Positions 8,806 through 17,535 of a stretch of 44,606 nt of DNA are shown here, piece by piece. How positions within the stretch are numbered: position 1 is the stretch's first letter; the number at the start of each line of letters is the position of its first letter. This stretch comes from JALEFZ01 sp039817415 (GTDB taxonomy: Bacteria; Bacteroidota; Bacteroidia; J057): NCBI GenBank assembly GCA_039817415.1, contig JBCBVV010000054.1, forward strand, positions 1 to 44,606, written 5' to 3'. The notes under the pieces were generated by a model. It had not been told where the DNA came from and did no database searches. It saw only the letters and a program-made list of their open reading frames with translations. The position numbers were made by a program, and so were the translations under genes.

Positions 8806-10860
8806 ATGAAAAAATTACATATTTCAATTATAACTGTCTTTTTAATTTTGACATTTGTACTAGGACAGGAAACAAAGCTTGACATCATTTCACAACAATC
8901 ACCTTTATACTTGATTGGAGTCAAACGTCAAGATGGGATCAAACTCCGTTTTGGTGTCAAAAGCCCTGATCTAGCTGAGGCTATAAGTAAATCTGGATTG
9001 ATGCTAGAAAGAGCAGATGCTGATCCTCTGCTATCTAATCACCAACTTGAATTTAAGCAGTTAGGGATTCAAAAATTAATGGCTCGGGAGAATTGGCCCA
9101 AGGTTAAAAAGAAAGATACTTCCTATCTGGCTTCAGCATATGGACTGTTATATTTGCAAAAAAAGGGTAATTCCGATGAAGAGTCTCAATTGAAATGGAC
9201 CATTTTAACTCTTCTATCAAATTACTCCTGGGAAGTGGCGGAAAAACTAGGGTATGGATTGACAGATTTATCTGTTGATTTGTCTCAATCCTATGTTTAT
9301 AGAATTTACCATCCAAGCCGTCCAGATCTTGATACTGTATATTATAAAGTTGAAGGCAAGATTCAAGATGTGGTATCTGGTCCACAAATTGATTCTGTAA
9401 GTGTTGGTGAAAAAGCTATTCAACTCCATTGGAAAAAAGACCAGGATTCAACTTTTATTGCCTTCAATATTGAAAGGTCAAATTATCCAGAAGGGCCTTT
9501 TACAAAGATCAATGAGGCTCCATTTATGGACTTTGAAGGCGCTGACACCACCTTATCAAATTCCTATGATGATGCATCCTTGTCGTATAACAAAAGGTAT
9601 TGGTATCGAATTCAGGCTATCAACTGCTTTGGAGAATTGACTCAGTATTCTAAAACGGTCGAGGTTGAATTGATTGACCAAACTCCTCCGGCTCCAGCCT
9701 TAGGTATTGTTGTGGAGTTTCCCAATAACTCTCAAACTATTGTTCGCTGGAAATATCCTCATCCCATGGAAAAAGGGTTGAACTTCTCTGTACTATTGGG
9801 AAAAGAAGGTCAAAAAGCTAATGAATTTAAACTAATTACTCCACAGCCTTTATCTGCCAATCAAAGGTCATTAGAAATAAACGAGGTGAGTTCCCATGGT
9901 TCTTATTTCATTGTATTGACAGCCGACTCCTTGGGAAATTCTTCTATGACTTTACCTGTGTTTGCAGCTCCTATTGACAGCACGCCTCCTACGCCTCCAG
10001 TATTTATATCTGGAGTGAGTGATTCACTGGGGAACCTTGAGGTACACTGGATTCCGAATGAGGAACCAGATCTAAAAGGATATAGAATTTTTATGGCAAA
10101 TGATAGCAACCATGTTTTTACCCAATTATCTGATACAGTATTTGATTCTATCTATTTCCATCATTCAGTAGAGCTTAATTCTTTGACAGAAGATATATTT
10201 TTCAGGTTAGTGGCGGTAGATATACATAATAACCATTCTAACCTTTCGAGGATTCTTCATATCAAGTTACCTGATACGTTGGCACCCTCACCTGCTATAT
10301 TCAATGAGTATAGGGTGGAAGAAAATGGGATAAATCTTCAATTCTATCCGCCCTTTGACCTGGATGTAGCATCAGTATCCCTTATCAGGCAAGACCTAGA
10401 AAGTCAACAAATAGATACCCTTAAAAAATACTCGGGTCCTTTCAAGGAAAGAAGGAGTATACCATTTACCGATGTATCTGCAGTAGTTTCAAGAGATTAT
10501 TTGTACACCCTAGTTACCACTGATGATGATGGCAATTTATCGTATTGTCCTGCTGATCTTGAACTTAGCATGATTGATAAAAAAACCGTTCCAACGGTTT
10601 CCAGGCTAGTAAATAAAGATGAAAAAGATGGAATTCTCCTATCTTGGTCAAATATGGATAATGGTGCATCTTACTACATCCTCTTAAAAAAAGAAGATCA
10701 TGGTAGTTTCATCACCTATAAACGGCTTGCGGTGGACGAAACAACCTTTTTAGATAAGGAAGTTCAACCCAAGCATACCTACCAGTATGGGATAGTGGTC
10801 GAGGATATGAATGGAAATCGTTCGAAATTAATCAAGGGAGATAGGGTCTTGAAGAAATGA
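8806..10860 (+). CDS. Secreted fibronectin type III repeat protein
   Basis: Signal peptide MKKLHISIITVFLILTFVLGQ, then a ~170-residue N-terminal region (QQSPLYLIGVKRQDGIKLRFGV...). At least four Fn3-like modules follow: IQLHWKKDQDSTFIAFNIERS (~205), TIVRWKYPHP (~310), LEVHWIPNEEPDLKGYRIFMAN (~410) and ILLSWSNMDNGASYYILLKK (~610). The linkers have the common pattern DxTPPxPP. No sorting domain is evident. It is the last gene of the + strand operon, 57 bp after the giant protein gene. It is probably a periplasmic or surface partner in the same structure; no enzymatic motif is seen. Confidence 0.75.
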   Translation: MKKLHISIITVFLILTFVLGQETKLDIISQQSPLYLIGVKRQDGIKLRFGVKSPDLAEAISKSGLMLERADADPLLSNHQLEFKQLGIQKLMARENWPKVKKKDTSYLASAYGLLYLQKKGNSDEESQLKWTILTLLSNYSWEVAEKLGYGLTDLSVDLSQSYVYRIYHPSRPDLDTVYYKVEGKIQDVVSGPQIDSVSVGEKAIQLHWKKDQDSTFIAFNIERSNYPEGPFTKINEAPFMDFEGADTTLSNSYDDASLSYNKRYWYRIQAINCFGELTQYSKTVEVELIDQTPPAPALGIVVEFPNNSQTIVRWKYPHPMEKGLNFSVLLGKEGQKANEFKLITPQPLSANQRSLEINEVSSHGSYFIVLTADSLGNSSMTLPVFAAPIDSTPPTPPVFISGVSDSLGNLEVHWIPNEEPDLKGYRIFMANDSNHVFTQLSDTVFDSIYFHHSVELNSLTEDIFFRLVAVDIHNNHSNLSRILHIKLPDTLAPSPAIFNEYRVEENGINLQFYPPFDLDVASVSLIRQDLESQQIDTLKKYSGPFKERRSIPFTDVSAVVSRDYLYTLVTTDDDGNLSYCPADLELSMIDKKTVPTVSRLVNKDEKDGILLSWSNMDNGASYYILLKKEDHGSFITYKRLAVDETTFLDKEVQPKHTYQYGIVVEDMNGNRSKLIKGDRVLKK

Positions 10861-10992
10861 TAGCCATACATAGCTTCTGCCCAATTAAAAAAACAGAAAA
10901 GAGGAAATAGGCCGGCCCGGAGGCCAGCCTCGCGCACTCCCGATGCGCCTGACAAAGAACGTAGCCCGAGTATAAAACTCACCAATATGATC

Positions 10993-11077
10993 AGCAGGTG
11001 TCGGAACTGAGGCAAGGGTATACAAGTCCTGCTTCACTTCGTTTCGCAGGACCCTTGCCTCAGTTCCGACACCTGCT
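10993..11077. repeat. 27-bp perfect inverted repeat
   Basis: Left arm 10993-11019 begins AGCAGGTGTCGGAACTGAGG. The right arm 11051-11077 is its exact reverse complement. The 31-bp loop contains a further pairing (CCTGC with GCAGG). It lies between convergent genes, so it could act as a bidirectional terminator, but there is no T-tract. The arm length is more typical of a palindromic repeat element. Confidence 0.8.
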
Positions 11078-11264
11078 AGTTTGGGTGTGTTTTTGTATCG
11101 GGGGAAGTTCAGATGTCAGGTGTATCGGGAGGTTAGCGAGCGGGCTGGAGGGAAGGTCAATAGCTTGCTTCCGAAGGGGGGTGTTGACTTGCCATTAGGC
11201 ATCATTACCAGTGGGTGTCTGACGAGGAGGTACGACAAGGAAGATACACACACCTATAAATTTA

Positions 11265-11311
11265 CCCTGAAGCTCTGCCTGGGAGTGAAACAGACAGGCT
11301 GTGCTTCAGGG
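11265..11311. repeat. Second stem-loop in the GC-rich stretch
   Basis: CCCTGAAGC (11265-11273) pairs with GCTTCAGGG (11303-11311). An inner stem GCCTG (11277-11281) pairs with CAGGC (11295-11299). The nested structure suggests a folded RNA or a repeat element. Strand unknown. Confidence 0.5.
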
Positions 11312-11427
11312 AAGAAAAGGAGAATTAAAGGTATTTAGTATTTGACCTTACAAATTTATTGATGGTTAGAAAGATTTTTAATGTTCTGGAAAAGAGAACC
11401 AAACACTTGCGGTTTTTACGAAGTAGG

Positions 11428-12195
11428 TCAAAGTGAAGAAAGATCCTGAATGACCTTAGTTTTTACAGAGAGTATTTCACCTTCCAAAAAGTTAGTAATT
11501 ATTGGATCAGTCTCCTGCCCAAGTGCCTCATAGGCCGCTTCTCTAGATTCAACTTTTTGCAACAGGCTTTTTCCTACTAACAAAGTTCCATCAGCTCTGA
11601 TACCATTGTAAATACCGACATAATAATTTTGCCAGATTCTTGGTATTCCAGAGAAGTAGGAATGCATAGATTTAAATTGATTGGTGTCTCCTGTCTGAAC
11701 CTCTATAAAAAGATACATCCCACCGAACCTAAAGGTTCCATACCAAGAGACACTTTGTGTGATATTTACTGGGGAAAAAACCCTCAGCTCAACCTCACCT
11801 CTTGATTTGAATAGTATAATCCCCTTATTGATCCGTTTAACTGAATCTGTGTAATAGTAATAAACATAGTGTGTGATATCCTTAGTTTTTTCTATTCCAT
11901 TTTGACCATTAAGTTTTCCATTGGGGTTTAATTGTACAGTATTCGTCTGTTCATTCAATTCCAGAGGATAGGCATCAAAAATTTTATTCAAAATATTACC
12001 AAGGCTCTGCCCCCCGATTAGATCAGATTTGAGGTTACGGTATTTAAGGAAATTTCTAGCTTTAGAAAGATTTGTAAAATCGATTTTATATTCAACTTCT
12101 GACTGTGAAATTCCTTGTTTTTTTAGGATACTAAGGGCTTTATCAATATAAACAGAAGCACTTTCAGGGGGAATTTTGTGAAACCAATCAGACAT
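11428..12195 (-). CDS. Hypothetical cytoplasmic protein, 255 aa
   Basis: No signal peptide or membrane segment. The N-terminal half is mixed helical (residues 10-85, KALSILKKQGISQSEVEYKI, NFLKYRNLKSDLIGGQ). The middle is beta-rich (THYVYYYYTDSVKRINKGIILF, SWYGTFRFGGMYLFIEVQTG), and the end is helical and acidic. I do not recognise a family. It stands alone between the structured stretch and a decayed ORF, on the strand of the following genes. It is one of the few non-exported proteins in the middle block. Confidence 0.6.
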   Translation of the reverse strand: MSDWFHKIPPESASVYIDKALSILKKQGISQSEVEYKIDFTNLSKARNFLKYRNLKSDLIGGQSLGNILNKIFDAYPLELNEQTNTVQLNPNGKLNGQNGIEKTKDITHYVYYYYTDSVKRINKGIILFKSRGEVELRVFSPVNITQSVSWYGTFRFGGMYLFIEVQTGDTNQFKSMHSYFSGIPRIWQNYYVGIYNGIRADGTLLVGKSLLQKVESREAAYEALGQETDPIITNFLEGEILSVKTKVIQDLSSL

Positions 12196-12462
12196 ACAAA
12201 TGGCAATGTAAATTTTAGATATCCAAAGTACTCAATTTCCTAAAAATAAAAAGAAAGAGCCCAAATCAGATAAAAAAATTGAATCACTTTAACATCCTTA
12301 CTTGTGAAATTATGCAAGGGTATAGTTTCCACTTTGGAGTCTTTAGCACATACAGTTATGGAAGCTTTTTTTCTACAAAGTTATTGACTTTGATTTTACC
12401 TAATAAAATAGGATTTACACCTAGTATTTCAGATGAAGTTTGATTTCAGTTAGAATAATTGA

Positions 12463-12849
12463 TTACCAACAGCCTAATGCTTCAACAATACCGTAGGGCT
12501 GATTTAACGGAACACGGTTACGATATTCATCTGGCCATCCTTGATACTCATACAAATTTAGATAGGATGAAGTACAAGCTGATTCTCCCGAAAGTATTTT
12601 AAAAACGATGATATCGGCTCTTCTGGTGGAAGGGAAATTGGGATTCCCATTGTGGTTATAGGTATCTCCAGTATTGGTAGAGGGCCGAACATTGACACAT
12701 TTACCATTTTTTACTCCTTCATATATGATAGGCCATCCGCCTCATATACCCAGGCGATCTCCACTCTTAAATTCCACCATTGATACGATGTTTCCAAAAG
12801 CTATTTCTTGCCAATCTTTATTAACCGGGCGGTTTCCCTCTTGGTTCAT
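12463..12849 (-). pseudogene. ORF interrupted by one in-frame TGA
   Basis: From ATG 12849-12847 the frame encodes 35 residues (ending FKSGDRLGI) and meets TGA at 12744-12742. It then stays open for 92 protein-like codons (GGWPIIYEGVKNGKCVNVRP ... PYGIVEALGCW) to TAA at 12465-12463. The start overlaps the stop of the upstream metalloprotease gene as ATGA, a typical translational-coupling arrangement. A single substitution would restore about 128 residues. It is most simply a recent pseudogene or a sequencing error. Recoding is unlikely, since no selenocysteine element is apparent. No family recognised. Confidence 0.65.
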
Positions 12850-14414
12850 TGGTGTGTGATTGAATCATAGATTTTTAATCTATCCTGGATTCCAAGCCTA
12901 TTAGATATCAATATTTCACGTCCAAATTCTTTCGTCCATAATTCTACACCTAAATAGTAAGGACCTTGGTTAACAAATTGAAGAGTTGAATTAATGGGCC
13001 TGATATAGAGGTCAATGTTATTAAAGCCTGTTAATAAATAGTCAATTCTACTAATACAACTATAATCAATCCCCAACTCACCTGAGATTTGACTAGATCC
13101 TGTTGTATCTACCCTCGTATATCGAGGATTGAATAGCTCATCTTGGCTAGTTATTTGGTAGAAATCATAATTCATTTTGGAGTTTTGATAAGTCAAGTGA
13201 TTACCGGCAACAAGATTACTTAAGATGTGTCCAAAGTCCGAGCGATTTGCTGACCATCTGGAGGTTATGAGTTCAGGGCCTAGTTCTTCTGTATAAATGA
13301 GAAAGCCATCATATATGTTACTATTTCGTCGTTTGGTACGTGGGATTGGAATAATTCGTAGATCGTACTCAAGTAACTCATGAAGATAAGTAAGCCTGGC
13401 GGTCATTTTCCAATCAAATTGGTATGCTCCTTGATCCGTGATAGCGATAGCTATGGAGTTCACACCAGAATATTTAAGTCTAAATGACTGCAGTAATGGA
13501 AAACCTTCAAAACCTACCTTAGGAGCAAATGAATGCCTATATCCTCCAGGAGCTAGTTGGGCTCGAATAGCTTGAACCTGTTGGGTTGTAAAAATATTTT
13601 GACAAGGGGTAGAGAGATAGTCCATGTGATTTTGCTCTCTGAGGTTGCAAACTGTATCGTTAAGAGTTTCCTGCGAATAGCCAGATTGTGTAGAGGTGTC
13701 AACAAACCCGTCGTCCGTATATGTTTTTAACTTTCCTGGATATTTGTGTCCCCATGGATGCATAAGATCAAACCAATGCCCTACTTCGTGAACCAGCGTC
13801 TTGCGGTTTTCCTGATACTTATTTTTGCCAAAGACATCTTCATGTATCACAATGCCATCTAATTCCTTCGCTACCTCACGAAAATATTGTATATCTCTTG
13901 GGAGATAAGCAAAACCTGCAGGGTCGTCTTTTTCTCCAAAGGCTTTTTCAAATGAACAAATCCAGACATTCAAGTATTGAGAAGGATTCCATGGGTCAAT
14001 TCCACCCTTTGAAGATGATTTAATCGCATCAAGAGTGTAAATAATCCCTGAATGTTTAAAACTCCATTTTTTATTGGATTGGGTAAATGTTATACCCGCA
14101 CAGTCGAAGGTGACTCTCGCATTCGCAGCCACTTGTTCGTAGCCACTAGGAATTTCATTTTCTTGCTGGTTAAATTGCTTGTTTAACTCGTCTAATTGAT
14201 CAAATATATGTTTAGCGATAGAGGCACTATCAGCACCAACTATATGAAATACTACTGGGATTTCAACTGGTTTGTAACCTTTACCATCCCAACTATAATG
14301 TGGAGGAGAGTAATTCTTTTCAACAGGTGTAGAGTTATTAGGTGGGGGGGGCGTAGAGCGACACCCTAAGGTGAGGAAGACAATAGATAGGATGAATTGA
14401 AATAAAAATCTCAT
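12846..14414 (-). CDS. M43-like (pappalysin-type) metalloprotease lipoprotein
   Basis: Signal sequence with lipobox LTLGC (Cys at ~18), then a Pro-rich linker and IPVVFHIVG (~55), the usual start of the M43 catalytic domain. The zinc motif is HEVGHWFDLMH, with H209, E210, H213 and H219. The Met-turn NHMDYLS follows in the expected place. Catalytic residues look intact. The remaining ~220 residues form a beta-rich C-terminal region of unknown fold. It is probably anchored in the outer membrane or periplasm and degrades extracellular proteins or peptides. It is coupled to the interrupted ORF downstream by an ATGA overlap. A second M43 protein is encoded at 27204-30617. Confidence 0.85.
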   Translation of the reverse strand: MRFLFQFILSIVFLTLGCRSTPPPPNNSTPVEKNYSPPHYSWDGKGYKPVEIPVVFHIVGADSASIAKHIFDQLDELNKQFNQQENEIPSGYEQVAANARVTFDCAGITFTQSNKKWSFKHSGIIYTLDAIKSSSKGGIDPWNPSQYLNVWICSFEKAFGEKDDPAGFAYLPRDIQYFREVAKELDGIVIHEDVFGKNKYQENRKTLVHEVGHWFDLMHPWGHKYPGKLKTYTDDGFVDTSTQSGYSQETLNDTVCNLREQNHMDYLSTPCQNIFTTQQVQAIRAQLAPGGYRHSFAPKVGFEGFPLLQSFRLKYSGVNSIAIAITDQGAYQFDWKMTARLTYLHELLEYDLRIIPIPRTKRRNSNIYDGFLIYTEELGPELITSRWSANRSDFGHILSNLVAGNHLTYQNSKMNYDFYQITSQDELFNPRYTRVDTTGSSQISGELGIDYSCISRIDYLLTGFNNIDLYIRPINSTLQFVNQGPYYLGVELWTKEFGREILISNRLGIQDRLKIYDSITHQ

Positions 14415-14518
14415 TAGAATGTCTTTTAAAATAGATCTGAAGGTCTTGCAGATCCAGAATTAGGTTTTGTACCTCCCACTTTTTCTTGTACCATCCATTG
14501 GAAAATAGCTCTCCTCAA

Positions 14519-15115
14519 TTATTCAGAACTAATTGCGGATAATTTTCTAAATGCTTTCATCCTAAGAAAGCGATTTGGATGTACCGGTTCGTCAAGCCTT
14601 ACATTAACCAGCCCTTCAAAAATTCTTAAAACCAATTCTGAACAGTAAAGTTCTGATGAATCTGAAGTATTAAATTTGTAGTCAAAGGGGATGGATTGTT
14701 CCCTATACCACGCTACTCTTTTTGCTATTGTTTCAGTAGAATTCAGAGATGATCCATTTAGCCTCAGCATTGCAATTGAGGTTACAACACTGAGGTTTAG
14801 AAATTTCTCTAAGGAATCAAAGCGAATACCATTATGAGGTTGACCGTCTGGGGTGGCATGAAGAACATATACCCCAGAATCTTCTTTTACAAGGATACCT
14901 ACATGTGAATAGCTTTCACCAAATATCTTGTTGAGTCTCAATATTTGACTTTGCCAAGATATCCCTCTTACAAGAATCAAATCATAATTCTGTATTTGCT
15001 CGGATTGAATTTGATCAGGACTAAGTTTTTCATGATTAATCTGGACGACAAGCCATAAAACTAAAAGTCCTGACAATGCTCCTAAAAAGCCTTTATGCTT
15101 TATCTTTTTCAGCAT
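14519..15115 (-). CDS. Permuted papain-like hydrolase, YiiX/YebB type (C92-like)
   Basis: Start chosen at ATG 15115 (MLKKIKHKG), giving a single N-terminal transmembrane segment GALSGLLVLWLVVQI; an in-frame ATG at 15136 is also possible. The core has the order of permuted NlpC/P60-type amidases: YDLILVRG, then YSHVGILV with the catalytic His, then LYCSELVLRIFEG with the catalytic Cys. Members hydrolyse amide or lipid-linked bonds, often in the cell envelope; the substrate here is unknown. It overlaps the end of the upstream small membrane protein gene by 23 bp, so the two are probably cotranslated. Confidence 0.8.
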   Translation of the reverse strand: MLKKIKHKGFLGALSGLLVLWLVVQINHEKLSPDQIQSEQIQNYDLILVRGISWQSQILRLNKIFGESYSHVGILVKEDSGVYVLHATPDGQPHNGIRFDSLEKFLNLSVVTSIAMLRLNGSSLNSTETIAKRVAWYREQSIPFDYKFNTSDSSELYCSELVLRIFEGLVNVRLDEPVHPNRFLRMKAFRKLSAISSE

Positions 15116-15338
15116 TTTTATCGATAAAATAGCCAACGAGGACTCCTACTAATGTGAAAATGACTACACTGATAATCACATTGGTGAGTAACTCTGAATT
15201 CTCTGCGACTTTATCAATTTGCTGCAGGTAACCGCCTATGCCGCCCGTTTTAGCTTTCACCATTTCAGGTTGAAAATAGTAGCTTAGCGGAACACCTAAA
15301 ACAGCTCCAATAATTCCAAAAATTACTTTCTTACTCAT
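15093..15338 (-). CDS. Small membrane protein, 81 aa
   Basis: Two predicted membrane segments: KKVIFGIIGAVLGVPLSYYF at the N-terminus and NVIISVVIFTLVGVLVGYFI near the C-terminus. A soluble loop of about 30 residues separates them and the tail is charged (DKNAEKDKA). Its end overlaps the start of the permuted papain-like gene, suggesting a functional pair. No family recognised. Confidence 0.7.
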   Translation of the reverse strand: MSKKVIFGIIGAVLGVPLSYYFQPEMVKAKTGGIGGYLQQIDKVAENSELLTNVIISVVIFTLVGVLVGYFIDKNAEKDKA

Positions 15339-15418
15339 AGTTACAGGGTTAAATAATTGTGTATTTCACTTAATTATGTTGATTCAAAAAAATCAAGGCT
15401 CTTAAATTTTATTTTCCT

Positions 15419-16420
15419 TTACCTGATCAACAAAGGCTTGGAAAAAACCTTTGCACCATCTTGTAGAACAATGAGATATAGTCCTCTAGACAAACCAGAT
15501 AAATCAACTTCATTTGACTGATCTTGTAAAATGAATTTTTTTACTTCCCCTCCTTGGGGCGCGATCACACTTGCTGTGACATTGATTTTCGGTTTTTCAT
15601 GTAGGCTTATTTTAACTATCCCATTACTTGGGTTAGGGTAGAGAGTGAATACCCACTTTTCTGAATGACTAATAGAGTTTGGACCTCCTAGAAAATTGAA
15701 ATCAGAACAGCCTTTGGTACTATATTTACCTTGCTGTGTATACACTTGGGCACAAATCGTATATGGACCCGAGCTTTTCAAAAACGATGTATCAGCTACA
15801 AAGTCCAATTCTATAGATGGAAAGGGATTGGGAAGAGTATAATTGAAGATCTGCGAAATACCAGATGTGTGTGTATAGCGATATTCTATCCTAATTAAGC
15901 TATCCAAACTACCACCGGGGGCAACACAAAATGCCTGTTTGTTAATAAATGACCATTCACCCCTTTCATTTTTACTGCGGATAAATAGTTCATGAGCCCC
16001 TGGTTCGATTGAACTGAGATTGACCAAGTAATTTATATCAATCGAAGAATCTACAGAATCTATAGGAATAGAGGTTCCAAGACCAAATCCAGGATCTACA
16101 TCAACAAAATACTCTAGATTTGTCAGATGCTTATCGGTTTGACTTGGGAATAGGTAAACAGCCCTACTCAAGGTATGAGACCATCTTTGGCTATCTGGAT
16201 TGTATGCCCTAAGATAAAGAACATGAAAGCCGGGCGTCAAGCCAGAGGTTGGAATCACATACGATTCCTCTGGCTGGTTAGATGGTAAGGTTACACTTAA
16301 ACTTCCTCCTTGCCCATAACCAGGATCATTATCAAAGAAATATTCAAATCGATCTATAGTCTGTGACTTCCCAAGGCTCCCAACGAAAATCAATCCAATA
16401 ATGAGGAATAATCTATACAT
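15419..16420 (-). CDS. T9SS-sorted protein with two DPGFG repeats
   Basis: The signal peptide ends near GKSQ (~20). Two tandem ~75-residue repeats follow. Each starts like EYFFDNDPGYGQG or EYFVDVDPGFGLG, continues with PGFHVLYLRAYN or PGAHELFIRSKN, and ends around a Trp-Ser (RWSH, EWSF). A third, weaker beta domain covers 170-245. The C-terminal ~80 residues are a type A sorting domain: FTLYPNPSNGIVKISL, then DLSGLSRGLYLIVLQDG. It should be secreted and surface-attached by T9SS. It starts 2 nt after the beta-helix gene, so the two form a tight operon. Confidence 0.85.
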   Translation of the reverse strand: MYRLFLIIGLIFVGSLGKSQTIDRFEYFFDNDPGYGQGGSLSVTLPSNQPEESYVIPTSGLTPGFHVLYLRAYNPDSQRWSHTLSRAVYLFPSQTDKHLTNLEYFVDVDPGFGLGTSIPIDSVDSSIDINYLVNLSSIEPGAHELFIRSKNERGEWSFINKQAFCVAPGGSLDSLIRIEYRYTHTSGISQIFNYTLPNPFPSIELDFVADTSFLKSSGPYTICAQVYTQQGKYSTKGCSDFNFLGGPNSISHSEKWVFTLYPNPSNGIVKISLHEKPKINVTASVIAPQGGEVKKFILQDQSNEVDLSGLSRGLYLIVLQDGAKVFSKPLLIR

Positions 16421-16422
16421 AA

Positions 16423-17412
16423 TTAGTAGGATTTAGCTTTTATATGCACTGGGAGGCCTGTTTGCGAATTGCCAATTCCCTCAGTTCGGAAATCATAAAT
16501 GACCGGAACAGTACCTAAACCTGATAAGACATAAGGAAATTGCCCTCCAAATACACCACAATCTGTGCCTCCAAAACCTGCTCCTCTAGCGATAGAGTTT
16601 GGAGCCAGTTCGTAAAGCCCATCGGTAGATCCATTTTGAACGAAAAGTTGTGAAATATCCACCGATGCAACGTTAGAAGGATAGGTATTAGGATCTATTT
16701 GATTGCCTGCAAATAAATTATTTTCGAGGTTTGCCGATATAATGTTAAAGCTAGATGGGTTTGTATTCAAAGAATAGACAATATTATTTCTAAAATAGGT
16801 AGCTTCGACTTCGACGCTATTTCCCTCTAAAATATTATTCTCAAAATATGAAAATTGAAGATTCTCAGAATTCAATGACTCAGGAGCAATACAATTTGAA
16901 AGTTGAATATTGGTGCTGATGTAACTGCTGTTCCACCTTCTTACAACGGCTAAAATACATTGTCTGATAATACATCCATCTGAATTGAAAAAAGTAATTG
17001 CCCCAGATCGAAAATAGCATTTGGTGATGATTACATTATTTGCTGCAATCCTAATACCAGTACTACTATTTCTAAAAAATTCAAGACCAGTAATTTTGCA
17101 CCCTGCTGCCGTCACCTCAAGAGAGCCTGAAATAACTGCACTTGCATTATTGACTGGGGTTTGTGGATTTTCTGTTTGCAAATAGCCAGGACCAATTATG
17201 ACAAACCGTCTATTTAATGTCGCGCTGCCATAGGGTAATGGAGATCCTTCTATCATCAAAGTATCACCCTCTAGAACGACAAATATATCATCTACTGCAC
17301 TTTGAATAGTGGAATAATCAGCAGAAGCATCGTTGTTGTTGATTCTCCATACATTACCAAATGATGGAATACTTAATACTGCGATTAAGAAGAAAAAGCT
17401 GAAATGTTTCAT
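16423..17412 (-). CDS. Secreted right-handed beta-helix protein
   Basis: Signal peptide MKHFSFFFLIAVLSIPSFG. Then ASADYSTIQSAVDDIFVVLEGDTLMIEG, the usual entry into pectate-lyase-like helices. Short repeating strands follow (ITGLEFFRNSSTGIRIAANN, VIITKCYFRSGAI, IIRQCILAV, FSYFENNILEGN). The end has the familiar SIARGAGFGGTDCGVFGG. No catalytic residues of a specific polysaccharide lyase can be assigned. It probably binds or processes carbohydrate outside the cell. It is followed after 2 nt by the T9SS-sorted gene, a likely partner. Confidence 0.75.
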   Translation of the reverse strand: MKHFSFFFLIAVLSIPSFGNVWRINNNDASADYSTIQSAVDDIFVVLEGDTLMIEGSPLPYGSATLNRRFVIIGPGYLQTENPQTPVNNASAVISGSLEVTAAGCKITGLEFFRNSSTGIRIAANNVIITKCYFRSGAITFFNSDGCIIRQCILAVVRRWNSSYISTNIQLSNCIAPESLNSENLQFSYFENNILEGNSVEVEATYFRNNIVYSLNTNPSSFNIISANLENNLFAGNQIDPNTYPSNVASVDISQLFVQNGSTDGLYELAPNSIARGAGFGGTDCGVFGGQFPYVLSGLGTVPVIYDFRTEGIGNSQTGLPVHIKAKSY

Positions 17413-17535
17413 AAGAGTTTAGGTTGTTCAAAAAGTTAGTTTTCTAGGCGAGCATGAATTTGATTCTGTTATTATTAACAGGTTCATGTTTATGAATTAT
17501 AGCTAGGCTTTATTTTTTTGCCTCGGCTAGGAAGG

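Larger units (their letters stand above)
10861..11427. other. GC-rich structured intergenic stretch without a convincing gene
   Basis: A 567-bp gap between convergent genes. Base composition is visibly richer in G+C than the flanks (for example GGCCGGCCCGGAGGCCAGCC near 10910). It contains a 27-bp perfect inverted repeat and a second hairpin. Short ORFs here are explained by the palindromes and lack RBS and protein-like character. It may be a relic of a mobile or repetitive element, or a structured RNA; I cannot decide. Confidence 0.5.

Noticed and set aside
95..10860. Prophage or phage-tail-like particle because of the tail-fibre-like first gene
   Set aside because: No capsid, terminase, sheath or baseplate genes. 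The neighbours are T9SS/surface proteins with signal peptides, and this family is common on Bacteroidota chromosomes.
10998..11338. Two short ORFs in the GC-rich island
   Set aside because: They run through the perfect inverted repeat and have no RBS or protein-like pattern.
12742..12744. TGA as a selenocysteine codon
   Set aside because: No clear stem-loop after the TGA and no known selenoprotein family match; simple nonsense mutation is more likely.
14519..14600. Further copy of the CGGTACA promoter word near 14573
   Set aside because: It lies inside the permuted papain-like gene and lacks the ATATATA part at the right distance.
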